Shown one piece after another: positions 1 to 6,561 of a stretch of DNA of 11,197 nucleotides. Positions within the stretch are counted from its first letter, which is position 1, and every line of letters starts with the position of its first letter. The DNA is taken from the NCBI GenBank assembly GCA_003158115.1, contig PMGM01000017.1, positions 1 to 11,197 on the forward strand, in the 5' to 3' direction. The notes under the pieces were generated by a model that saw only the letters and a program-made list of their open reading frames with translations, did no database searches and was not told the origin of the DNA. The position numbers and the translations under genes were made by a program. The stretch comes from Methanobacterium sp. GTDB taxonomy: Archaea; Methanobacteriota; Methanobacteria; Methanobacteriales; Methanobacteriaceae.

Positions 1-621
1 AATGATTTAGTTAGTGGAGAAGAAATATCAGGCGAAATTTATATTAGCGAAATTAAAAAAAGAGAACTAGGAGAAACAGGCTCATACGAATTCTATGTAA
101 CAATTACAAATCATGAATACAAAAAGGAATGGGTTTGTAAACTAGGCACCTCCTACTATCCGGAAACAGGTAATATTTATGGTAAAAAGGGAGGGAGAGT
201 TTATATATTCATTGATAGTTTAAATCATGTACTAAACAATAAACCCCGAAATCTGCAGGATAGTTATTCTGTCAATTTTGACACTTTTCGCAGAGCCGTT
301 AACGATAAAGTACCTTTAGTTACACTTAAAGCAATTCAGCCGCTGAATACGAATGCTAAATATGTTAACTTAGAAGTAATTAGTGCACAATGTAAAACAG
401 AAACATCAAGACGAAGTAGCGCCAGCTTAGATGATCTAGCGGATAAAAACCCGGTTATTCGTATGGGTTATGCTAATCTTAAAGATAGAAAAAAAGAAGT
501 AACAGCTAAAACAATTGCTTTTGAGCTTAAAGCCATGTTAAACCATGGAAATATAACAGAAGTCGAATATAAAAGTGCATTAAAAGAATTAGATAGTGTC
601 ATACAAAAACAATGCATATAA
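1..621 (+). CDS. 3' part of an unrecognised protein (206 residues visible), truncated by the window edge
   Basis: Frame 1 is open from the first base to a TAA at 619-621, giving 206 residues without a start in the window. I do not recognise the family. The first 130 residues look beta-rich, alternating hydrophobic and polar (for example EFYVTITNHEYKKEW and GGRVYIFIDSLNHVL), with no membrane segment. A polar, Ser/Arg-rich linker follows (TETSRRSSASLDDLADKN). The last 35 residues look like a helical hairpin with the pattern L-x-x-x-x-x-x-G-x-I-T-x-x-E-Y, which resembles a SHOCT-type C-terminal domain; SHOCT domains often follow unrelated N-terminal domains. The stop lies only 8 bases from the end of the convergent gene at 630. 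It could be a nucleic-acid-binding or mobile-element protein, but that is a guess. Coding status is well supported by the long open frame and sensible composition; function is unknown. Confidence 0.75.
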   Translation, partial: NDLVSGEEISGEIYISEIKKRELGETGSYEFYVTITNHEYKKEWVCKLGTSYYPETGNIYGKKGGRVYIFIDSLNHVLNNKPRNLQDSYSVNFDTFRRAVNDKVPLVTLKAIQPLNTNAKYVNLEVISAQCKTETSRRSSASLDDLADKNPVIRMGYANLKDRKKEVTAKTIAFELKAMLNHGNITEVEYKSALKELDSVIQKQCI

Positions 622-629
622 AAAATCTA

Positions 630-2138
630 TTAATTAAATATATTTAAAATAGTCTTATAATCTGTATATCCAATAAATTTAGGGTAATCAGCCATTTCAA
701 CAATTTTATCCACATCTAAGTATTTATTAACAGTCTCCATTGCATTTAAACAGAATTCATCCAGTTTCATCTCCACTTCAGGCGTGTTACCCCTTTCATC
801 GATTTTAATCTTGGGAATTTGTTCTATCAATTCTAGATCAGTTTCTGTTTTAATATAATTTTGAGCGTTATCTGCTATTTTTTTATCATAAACTTTATTC
901 AAAATAGCTCCTTTTACTTTAATTCCCAGTTTACTCATTATTTTCACGTGACCTACAATATCAACAGCGGCAGTTTCAATTCCTCCCTTATTACAAGCCG
1001 AAACTAGTAAGACCGGTATATTTCCTGCCATTGCGATTTCTGCCGATGAGAATGGGATTTTCTCATTTAGCATACCAGTGAATATGCTCATAACACCCTC
1101 AACTAGGATTATATCATAATTTTGCAACTTCACGTCGCTCAAAACTATTCTTAAATCCTTCCAGCCCAAGCCATCTATCTTTATTGAAGAGAAATTCTCC
1201 ATTCTCTCCTTGTTAAGATAAAGTGAGGGGACTATATCCCGTATATCAGGACCTACCTTCAAAACACAAGTTTTGTAACCTTTTTCCCTTAAAACACCCA
1301 CCATCCCAGTAGTTATGAATGTTTTACCAGAATCAGATCCCGTACTGGCTATCATAATCGTTTTAGGAGCTCCAATGGATTTCAATGGGATTTTAAGTGA
1401 TTTTAAATTGTTATAAGTATTAATATTAGTGTTTATACCAATTTCACTTTTCATTTTCCTCATTAGATCCGCGTTAGCGTTACTTATACTTTTAATGTCT
1501 TTTTCATTCGCACCTATAAAATTCAGTATATTTTGAACCAGTGCCCTATTTTCATCCAATGAAGCATGGACCATTATTCCTACTACATTACCATCATCAT
1601 TTTTAACACCTGAAAGGATTTTTTGAGGATTAGTAGTGTAATCAATTCTTTTTATCCTTGAATAACAGAGTGGAATGGCTTCTCCTTTTATATGACCATA
1701 AGTATGGCAATGAAAACCAGTTATATGATCATTAACCATTCCCTGGGTTAAAAAAGATTCATCAACTATTTCTGCTTCCACACGGTCGTTGCTGATCATG
1801 GGACTGAAAGATACATCCAAAATCCCTAACCCATCCTTTTCAATGGGGCATGCTGATCTTCGACCAATATCAGTCTTATTTGCTAGCAACTGAAATCCAG
1901 AACATATCCCTAAAATAAAAGACCCATTTCTCGCCATTTCATAAATTTCAGCCCGAATTTCTGATCCTATGCTATCTGATTCCATTATACTGCCACCAGG
2001 TATTATAAGACCGTTTAATGCCTTATGTGCCTTTACACCATTTACCATGCCATATTCATTTACAATATGAGTAGGTAAATTTCCAAAATCTTCAAAAAGC
2101 GGCAGGGCACCCTTTACATATAAAATACCTATTTTCAT
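630..2138 (-). CDS. Circularly permuted CobB/CobQ-like protein: glutamine amidotransferase domain followed by P-loop ATPase domain
   Basis: Two domains are visible, in the reverse of the usual CobB/CobQ order. Numbered from the longest frame (ATG at 2159, 509 residues), residues 8-215 are a class I glutamine amidotransferase of the CobB/CobQ type, with nucleophile Cys86 in LGICSGFQ and probable catalytic His198 in GIMVHASLD. Residues 265-480 are a dethiobiotin-synthetase-like P-loop domain: IASTGSDSGKT (270-280), KVGPDIRD (301-308) and LVEGVMSIFTG (352-362), all counterparts of CbiA/CobQ motifs. The family amidates tetrapyrrole side chains using Gln and ATP; here the substrate is unknown. It is not an ordinary CfbB, the Ni-sirohydrochlorin a,c-diamide synthase of F430 synthesis, which has the standard order. 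I chose the start at 2138 (502 residues, MKIGIL...) because a GTGA-containing site sits just before it and a TATA-like box at 2177-2184 would place the transcript start after the upstream ATG at 2159. Confidence 0.85.
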   Translation of the reverse strand: MKIGILYVKGALPLFEDFGNLPTHIVNEYGMVNGVKAHKALNGLIIPGGSIMESDSIGSEIRAEIYEMARNGSFILGICSGFQLLANKTDIGRRSACPIEKDGLGILDVSFSPMISNDRVEAEIVDESFLTQGMVNDHITGFHCHTYGHIKGEAIPLCYSRIKRIDYTTNPQKILSGVKNDDGNVVGIMVHASLDENRALVQNILNFIGANEKDIKSISNANADLMRKMKSEIGINTNINTYNNLKSLKIPLKSIGAPKTIMIASTGSDSGKTFITTGMVGVLREKGYKTCVLKVGPDIRDIVPSLYLNKERMENFSSIKIDGLGWKDLRIVLSDVKLQNYDIILVEGVMSIFTGMLNEKIPFSSAEIAMAGNIPVLLVSACNKGGIETAAVDIVGHVKIMSKLGIKVKGAILNKVYDKKIADNAQNYIKTETDLELIEQIPKIKIDERGNTPEVEMKLDEFCLNAMETVNKYLDVDKIVEMADYPKFIGYTDYKTILNIFN

Positions 2139-2176
2139 CTCTTTCACTTTAAAATTCATTAAAAAAAAATAATTTA

Positions 2177-2184
2177 TTTTATAA
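2177..2184 (-). promoter_or_regulatory. TATA-like box of the permuted CobB/CobQ-like gene
   Basis: On the minus strand the sequence reads TTATAAAA. With the usual archaeal spacing of about 25 bases, transcription would begin near 2155-2157. That leaves a leader of roughly 18 bases before the ATG at 2138 and excludes the upstream ATG at 2159. Everything here is AT-rich, so chance matches are easy. Confidence 0.35.
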
Positions 2185-2268
2185 TTCTTTAAAAATAAAA
2201 TATGTGAATTTTACGAATAAACTTACATTTTTTTTTAGCTCAAAATTTTGTATTTACCAAATCTTATT

Positions 2269-3654
2269 TTAAATTTTATTTATTTGCTCGAATCCCGCCA
2301 TAAGCTGCACTATCTTATCATCATCTAAAGGTTTAGCTTGAAATTGCAGTCCCACTGGAATTCCGTTAACTTCACCCGCTTTAACACTAGCTGCAGGTAT
2401 TCCCGCAAGGTTTGCTATCACTGTAAGGATGTCATAAGCGTACATTTCCATAGGCTCCAGTGAAGTACCAATTTTATGAGGTAATTTAGGCACTGTGGGT
2501 CCTACTATGGCATCTACATTTTTAAGAAGCTTTGTGATCTCCTTTCTTATGAGAGACCTAGCCTGAAGTGCTTTTTTATAATATTTTCCACTGAACTCCT
2601 TCTGACTAATGTAGGAACCTGTATGAATTCTACGCAGAACTTCATCACCACACACTTCTTCAATGCGATGACCATATTTTCGTCCATCATATTTACGGGT
2701 GGCTGAAAAAAACTCAACATAGTTTATTAAATAGTAAGTAGGTAAGCATAAATCAATATAATCGAAGCTTAATTCAACTACTTCAACTCCATTCTCCTCC
2801 ATATTATCGATTGATTCTTCAATTATATCAACAATACCATCATCAGATACTTCAAAGAATTGCTTTACCAACCCCAACTTCATACCTTTCAGTGAACTTT
2901 CTTCATCAGAAACAATCATTTTGGTAAACTCTGGCACATCCCAATCAATAGTTGTGCACTCCTTATAGTCAAAACCCATTATAGTCTCTAACATCAATGC
3001 TATTCCAGCAGCTTCAGAAGCAAATGATCCAATCTGATCAAAACTCATAGCCAAATCCAGTAATCCTTGCCTTGAAACTGCACCATATGTTGGTTTAAAT
3101 CCCATTACTCCACAATGGGATGCAGGGTTTCGTATAGAACCCCCAGTATCAGATCCTATACTCAGATCGCACATTTCAGATGCAACAGCTACTGCGCTAC
3201 CTCCACTAGAACCTCCAGGGATCCTACCCATTGCAGCAGGGTTTTCTGTATGACCGAAATAGGATGTTTCTGTGGAACTTCCAGCAGCGAATTCATCCAT
3301 ATTGGTCATCCCAATTATAATACCATCTTCTTCCTTTATTCTCTTAACAACTGTTGCATCATAACTTCCAAGGTAATTTTCGAGTGTTTTTGAGGCGGCA
3401 GTAATATGAAAATCCTCAACATTTATGTTGCTTTTAATACCTACAACCATCCCTGCAAGTTTTCCAACTTTTTCGCCAGCTTTTATACGTGAATCTATAT
3501 CTGCAGCACAATCAAGAGCTGGATTCTTATTTATCTCTAAAAAAGCATTATAAATCCCGTTGTTCTTTTCAATATTTTTGCAGAACATTTCAAGGTTGTC
3601 TAATGCTGTGATTTCATGATTTTTAATTAATTTAGACTTATCCAATAGTTTCAT
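2269..3654 (-). CDS. gatA: Asp/Glu-tRNA(Asn/Gln) amidotransferase subunit A (GatA)
   Basis: GatA is the glutaminase/amidase subunit of cytosolic GatCAB, which converts Asp-tRNA(Asn) or Glu-tRNA(Gln) to the amidated form. In methanogenic archaea the Asn route is expected, since GatDE handles Gln. The protein is a complete amidase-signature enzyme. From the chosen ATG (461 residues) the Ser-cisSer-Lys triad is Lys74 (GIKSN), Ser149 (GGSSGGSAVA) and Ser173 (GSDTGGSIRNP), with spacings that match characterised GatA. The MDEFAAGSS stretch and the C-terminal GIPVGLQFQAKP are also typical. A longer frame starts at a GTG at 3660, but that GTG lies inside the ribosome binding sequence AGGTGTGA just before the ATG at 3654, so the ATG is the better start. 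gatB and gatC are not in the window, which is common in archaea. The plain alternative, a catabolic amidase, is less likely given the close GatA match. Confidence 0.93.
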   Translation of the reverse strand: MKLLDKSKLIKNHEITALDNLEMFCKNIEKNNGIYNAFLEINKNPALDCAADIDSRIKAGEKVGKLAGMVVGIKSNINVEDFHITAASKTLENYLGSYDATVVKRIKEEDGIIIGMTNMDEFAAGSSTETSYFGHTENPAAMGRIPGGSSGGSAVAVASEMCDLSIGSDTGGSIRNPASHCGVMGFKPTYGAVSRQGLLDLAMSFDQIGSFASEAAGIALMLETIMGFDYKECTTIDWDVPEFTKMIVSDEESSLKGMKLGLVKQFFEVSDDGIVDIIEESIDNMEENGVEVVELSFDYIDLCLPTYYLINYVEFFSATRKYDGRKYGHRIEEVCGDEVLRRIHTGSYISQKEFSGKYYKKALQARSLIRKEITKLLKNVDAIVGPTVPKLPHKIGTSLEPMEMYAYDILTVIANLAGIPAASVKAGEVNGIPVGLQFQAKPLDDDKIVQLMAGFEQINKI

Positions 3655-3664
3655 AGTCACACCT
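3655..3664 (-). promoter_or_regulatory. Ribosome binding site that decides the gatA start
   Basis: Read on the minus strand, the bases just before the ATG are AGGTGTGACT. The AGGTG core is complementary to the archaeal 16S 3' end and lies 5 bases before ATG at 3654. The GTG at 3660 that could serve as an alternative start overlaps this site. Confidence 0.6.
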
Positions 3665-3795
3665 GTAATTATTTTGGATGAATATAATTAGTACATTTTT
3701 AATTTATGAACGATTTGTTCTTGTTTTTAATCTACGTTAATATTATAATTTATGATTTATCAATTATTAAAATCTTTAATTAATAAATCGTATTA

Positions 3796-4554
3796 TTAAA
3801 AAAATGAGTTGATATTCACTACCCCCAATAAATATAAAGCAATTATTAGTATTGGTTGGTGGATTAAATATATAATAAGAGAGTTTCGACCTAAAAATGA
3901 AAAAGTTTTCACAAAATAATTTTTTGAAAGATCAGGAAGTTTAAACTGCCTTTTATAATTTTTGTAAAGTAATCCTCCAAAGAAGAGACCAATTAAAACA
4001 ACTCCAAACCATGGAAGTAAAGGGAAATAATCAACAGTTTGAAGTGTGTTTGGTATGAATCCCAACCAAACTAACCAACTAAAATCAAATGTAAAATTTC
4101 CAAGATAAATCCCCCCTATAATGAAACTTATTCCCAAAAAAAGATTCAAAAATTTACGTTTCAAAAAGGGGTATGCTAGAATAATAGATATTCCAATGAA
4201 ATGGAGAACACCGAATATTATGAATTCTTGGGGAATAAAGATCCATGTAACAACTGTTATCAATAGTCCTAATGAAAATATTTTTAAACCCCTTTTAAAG
4301 TATTTCTTAAATAAGATCCCCTCACCACTTATCTGGGCCCTAGTACTGCTGAGTGTTAATGAAACACCCATTAAAAATATGAATGTTAATGCTGTTATGC
4401 GTGCAAAAAACCATAAAAATCCTGAATTTGCATCAAAGGGAAATATTCCAAAAAAAGTAAGATCGAAAATAAAATGGTAAGTTATCATCATGATGATTGC
4501 AAGACCTCGGAGGGAATCCACCTCCCAAAATCTTTCATTCAATGATCTTTCCAT
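3796..4554 (-). CDS. DUF1624-type multipass membrane protein (heparan-alpha-glucosaminide N-acetyltransferase-like)
   Basis: This is an integral membrane protein of about 252 residues with roughly seven or eight hydrophobic segments. The N-terminus carries the family signature RFWEVDSLRGLAI at residues 8-20, followed by the first membrane helix and a conserved His27 (TYHFIFDL). The C-terminal helix contains GRNSLIIYLIHQP, another hallmark. Members of this fold are related to the lysosomal acetyl-CoA:glucosaminide N-acetyltransferase and to other membrane acyltransferases, so transfer of an acyl group to a cell-surface glycan or lipid is plausible but unproven for the archaeal versions. The frame extends to an ATG at 4602, but that one has only a run of G directly against it. 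The ATG at 4554 has AAAAGG 8 bases upstream and begins right at the conserved region, so I prefer it. The gene is separated from gatA by more than 130 bases and is probably its own transcription unit. Confidence 0.82.
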   Translation of the reverse strand: MERSLNERFWEVDSLRGLAIIMMITYHFIFDLTFFGIFPFDANSGFLWFFARITALTFIFLMGVSLTLSSTRAQISGEGILFKKYFKRGLKIFSLGLLITVVTWIFIPQEFIIFGVLHFIGISIILAYPFLKRKFLNLFLGISFIIGGIYLGNFTFDFSWLVWLGFIPNTLQTVDYFPLLPWFGVVLIGLFFGGLLYKNYKRQFKLPDLSKNYFVKTFSFLGRNSLIIYLIHQPILIIALYLLGVVNINSFF

Positions 4555-4602
4555 ATTTTTAACCTTTTGTAAGTTCAAAACTTCCTTTATAGATATGATC
4601 AT

Positions 4603-4857
4603 CCCCCAAAGTATTTAATAATCCATCATAACTATAAAAATTATTATCTCTTGTTATTACTATTAAATTTTTTTAAATAGTAAACTAACAAATAAACCCT
4701 GAACATTATAAACATTATTTAAATTATTTAAATTATGAATAAAAGCCCCATTAAATTTGAATTTAAATATTATAATTTATCCCATCTTAGAAAGTAATCT
4801 TTATTTTTTAATAGCAATTCGTAAAATGGATATAATCTAATGATTATATAAAAATTC
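4603..4857. promoter_or_regulatory. Divergent promoter region between the DUF1624 gene and the alanine dehydrogenase-like gene
   Basis: This is a very AT-rich spacer of 255 bases between divergent genes. On the plus strand ATTATATAAA at 4843-4852 is a good TATA-like box, and an earlier match lies at 4829-4836. On the minus strand a TATA-like TTTTTATAG lies near 4632-4642. A short unit, TTATTTAAA, occurs repeatedly at 4715-4735. No strong inverted repeat or small gene was found. Confidence 0.45.
4843..4852 (+). promoter_or_regulatory. TATA-like box of the alanine dehydrogenase-like gene
   Basis: The sequence is ATTATATAAA. Transcription about 24-26 bases further on would begin close to the ATG at 4873, which makes that ATG leaderless or nearly so and leaves the ATG at 4858 upstream of the transcript. 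A second possible box at 4829-4836 would place the start near 4858, so the choice is not certain. Confidence 0.4.
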
Positions 4858-4872
4858 ATGAAAGGCACCAAA

Positions 4873-5865
4873 ATGTATGAAACACTTCTATTAAAACAGA
4901 GCGAAATAAAAGAACTCATTAGTATGAAAGAAGTTATAGAATCTGTTGAAACAGCTTATAGTGTACATGCAGACAGAAAAGTCCAAATGCCTGCAAAAAA
5001 ATATTTGTTTTTTAAAAAATATAATGGTGATCTGCGTATTATGCCTTGTTTTATCAGGAACATGGACGAAGCAGGTGTTAAGTGCGTTAATGTACACCCA
5101 GATAACCCGCTAAAACATGATTTACCAACTGTTATGGGAGTTATAGAACTTTTTGATCCAGAAACTGGATTTCCTCTATCGGTTATGGACGGTACATGGA
5201 TCACAAATATGAGAACAGGAGCTGCAGCAGGTGTCGGAACTAAATACCTCGCGAAAAAAGATTCTACTAAACTTGGAATTATAGGTGCTGGTAAACAAGC
5301 ATTTACACAGTTAATGGCACTTAGAGAAGTTATGGATATCGAAAGTGCCAAAGTTTTCTGTAGGACATGTTCTTCGAGAGAAAATTTTGCAAAAATGGCC
5401 AATGAAAAATTCGGGTTAAATGTTAAAGCTGTTGCTACAGCACAAGAAGCTGTACGAGATGTGGATGTTATTGTAACAGTAACCCCTGCTAATAAACCAA
5501 TATTAAAATATGAATGGATTAGTCCTGGAACTCACATAAATGCCATGGGTGCAGATGCTCCAGGTAAACAAGAGCTAGAATCCAATATTCTTACAAAATC
5601 AAGAATCTTTATTGATTGCTGGGAACAAGCCCGACACAGTGGGGAGATTAATGTGCCTGTCGAAGAAGGTCTACTTACCAGAGACAATATCGATGCTAAA
5701 ATTGGTGATGTAATAACAGGTAAGGCAAAGGGTAGAATTTCTGATGAAGATATCACTGTGTTCGATTCTACAGGTTTAGCAGTTCAAGATGTGGTTACAG
5801 CGTGGAAAGTCTATCAAAAAGCTCTTGAAAGAAATATAGGGAGTAATATAAACTTCCTTGACTGA
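4873..5865 (+). CDS. Alanine dehydrogenase / ornithine cyclodeaminase family protein (mu-crystallin family)
   Basis: This is a cytosolic NAD(H)-dependent enzyme of the ornithine cyclodeaminase/mu-crystallin family. In archaea characterised members include an alanine dehydrogenase, so pyruvate + NH4+ + NADH to alanine (or the reverse) is the most likely reaction; ornithine to proline is the alternative. In the frame numbered from ATG 4858 (335 residues), Lys75 (AGVKCVNVHP), Arg119 (TNMRTGAAAG) and Asp233 (NAMGADAPGKQEL) fall at the family's substrate-binding positions. GIIGAGKQA (140-148) is the Rossmann nucleotide loop. The C-terminal DSTGLAVQDVVTA motif is also conserved. Length is normal. 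I prefer the ATG at 4873 (330 residues, MYETLLLKQSEI...) because homologues begin there and the promoter position fits, although the ATG at 4858 is open in frame. The gene is divergent from the DUF1624 gene and is followed by a small protein gene. Confidence 0.88.
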   Translation: MYETLLLKQSEIKELISMKEVIESVETAYSVHADRKVQMPAKKYLFFKKYNGDLRIMPCFIRNMDEAGVKCVNVHPDNPLKHDLPTVMGVIELFDPETGFPLSVMDGTWITNMRTGAAAGVGTKYLAKKDSTKLGIIGAGKQAFTQLMALREVMDIESAKVFCRTCSSRENFAKMANEKFGLNVKAVATAQEAVRDVDVIVTVTPANKPILKYEWISPGTHINAMGADAPGKQELESNILTKSRIFIDCWEQARHSGEINVPVEEGLLTRDNIDAKIGDVITGKAKGRISDEDITVFDSTGLAVQDVVTAWKVYQKALERNIGSNINFLD

Positions 5866-5879
5866 ATGTCTGACATAAG

Positions 5880-5887
5880 TTTATAAA
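5880..5887 (+). promoter_or_regulatory. TATA-like box of the 53-residue small protein gene
   Basis: TTTATAAA begins 15 bases after the stop of the alanine dehydrogenase-like gene. The expected transcript start is about 5908-5910, which gives a short leader of some 10 bases that begins at or next to the GGTGG binding site. It implies the small gene has its own promoter. Confidence 0.45.
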
Positions 5888-5918
5888 GTTGAAAATTATA
5901 TCTTAGTCTGGTGGTTTA

Positions 5919-6080
5919 ATGTATGAACATAAGATATACCGAACTGAAGTTCTAAACAAAATGGACCATGTGTTTGAACGTTACCGATACTTAATAAGAT
6001 CTAAATCGTTTAAGAAAGAACAAATGGAAACCATTGATTATCATCTGACTGAGATAATGAAGGTTTTAAACGATTGCTAG
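5919..6080 (+). CDS. Small conserved-looking protein of 53 residues, function unknown
   Basis: ATG at 5919 opens a 53-codon frame ending with TAG at 6078-6080. It is preceded by GGTGG at 5910-5914, 4 bases before the ATG, and by a TATA-like box at 5880-5887, so both transcription and translation signals are in place. The product is highly charged and probably all-helical: it begins MYEHKIYRTEVLNKMDHVFE, continues with a basic RYRYLIRSKSFKK stretch (21-33), and ends with a second helix TIDYHLTEIMKVLNDC (38-53). A helix-turn-helix-like or coiled-coil hairpin is likely. There is no membrane segment and a single terminal Cys. I do not recognise a family. It could be a small regulatory or nucleic-acid-binding protein, but the sequence alone does not show which. 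Base composition is higher in GC than the flanking spacers, as for a real gene. Confidence 0.7.
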   Translation: MYEHKIYRTEVLNKMDHVFERYRYLIRSKSFKKEQMETIDYHLTEIMKVLNDC

Positions 6081-6561
6081 ACCCCTTCAATCTTAATTTA
6101 ATATTATTATTTACTAACATATTTCAAAATTCTATTACTTTTATTCATTTAATATGGAGACTTTGACAAATATTGCAAGTGTATAAATAGATTGAATTAT
6201 CAAATCCATCTACATCATTTGTTGTTGGACTTTCAGGTGCGACATATCCAGACCTATGATGATGTTAATAATTCAGATCACTTACTAATGCTTTATTGCA
6301 GAACCATTTGTTGTTCTAGACCATTTTATTTAAGAATTACAATTATAATATTACTTTTACGGGACTTGGAGTCTCCAGAAGAATGGTACCGTTATAGATG
6401 GCATTTATGTTTAAGGGACTTGAATTCGCATTCGAAGACTTAAAGTAAAATTACTATTAATTAATATATTGGTTATGATAATCATTTTAGCATAACTAGA
6501 ATAATTTATAAGAATATTAAAAATTTTTTATTGATAATAAAAAATTTATGAGCGGATAAAA
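6081..6561. other. 481-base stretch without an intact gene; possible gene relic or RNA at about 6190-6443
   Basis: No convincing intact gene lies here. The ends are extremely AT-rich (7 G+C in 60 bases at 6481-6540), but the middle is not: 19 of 60 at 6241-6300 and 26 of 60 at 6361-6420. A TATA-like TATAAATA at 6182-6189 precedes the richer part. Reading the frame of 6191 gives protein-like pieces (SNPSTSFVVGLSGATYPDL, then NYNITFTGLG, then MAFMFKGLEFAFEDLK) separated by stops. The octamer GGGACTTG occurs at 6361 and 6415, 54 bases apart and in the same phase of that frame. CATTTGTTGTT occurs at 6216-6226 and 6305-6315. This fits either a decayed coding sequence, perhaps from a surface protein, or an untranslated RNA. 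The distal part, 6444-6561, is the leader and promoter region of the next gene. Confidence 0.4.
6182..6189 (+). promoter_or_regulatory. TATA-like box before the 6.2-6.44 kb relic or RNA
   Basis: TATAAATA is preceded by GTG. A transcript would start near 6209 and run into the less AT-rich stretch, but no translatable frame with a ribosome binding site follows. It is a weak prediction in AT-rich DNA. Confidence 0.3.

Noticed and set aside
2241..2250. Palindrome CAAAATTTTG between gatA and the cob-like gene
   Set aside because: It is only A/T apart from the ends, has no second copy and lies in an AT-rich spacer, so chance is the simplest explanation.
3115..3393. 92-residue plus-strand frame within gatA
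   Set aside because: It lies antisense to the catalytic core of GatA and has a Cys/Ser/Thr-rich, non-protein-like composition.
4121..4480. 119-residue plus-strand frame within the DUF1624 gene
   Set aside because: It is antisense to hydrophobic membrane-helix codons, which readily leave the opposite strand open. No ribosome binding site or family was found.
4710..4735. Repeated TTATTTAAA units as a possible origin or iteron array
   Set aside because: There are only about three short AT-only units, no replication initiator gene nearby and no origin-recognition-box sequence.
4956..5402. 148-residue open frame antisense to the alanine dehydrogenase-like gene
   Set aside because: It is fully inside a strongly recognised gene on the other strand, has no start signals of its own and shows no family resemblance; it is a shadow of the sense codon pattern.
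6192..6443. 83-residue open frame with a TTG start on the plus strand
   Set aside because: It has no ribosome binding site, and its composition is rich in His, Cys, Arg, Leu and Tyr without a plausible fold. A different frame of the same DNA looks more protein-like, so the region is described as a possible relic or RNA instead.
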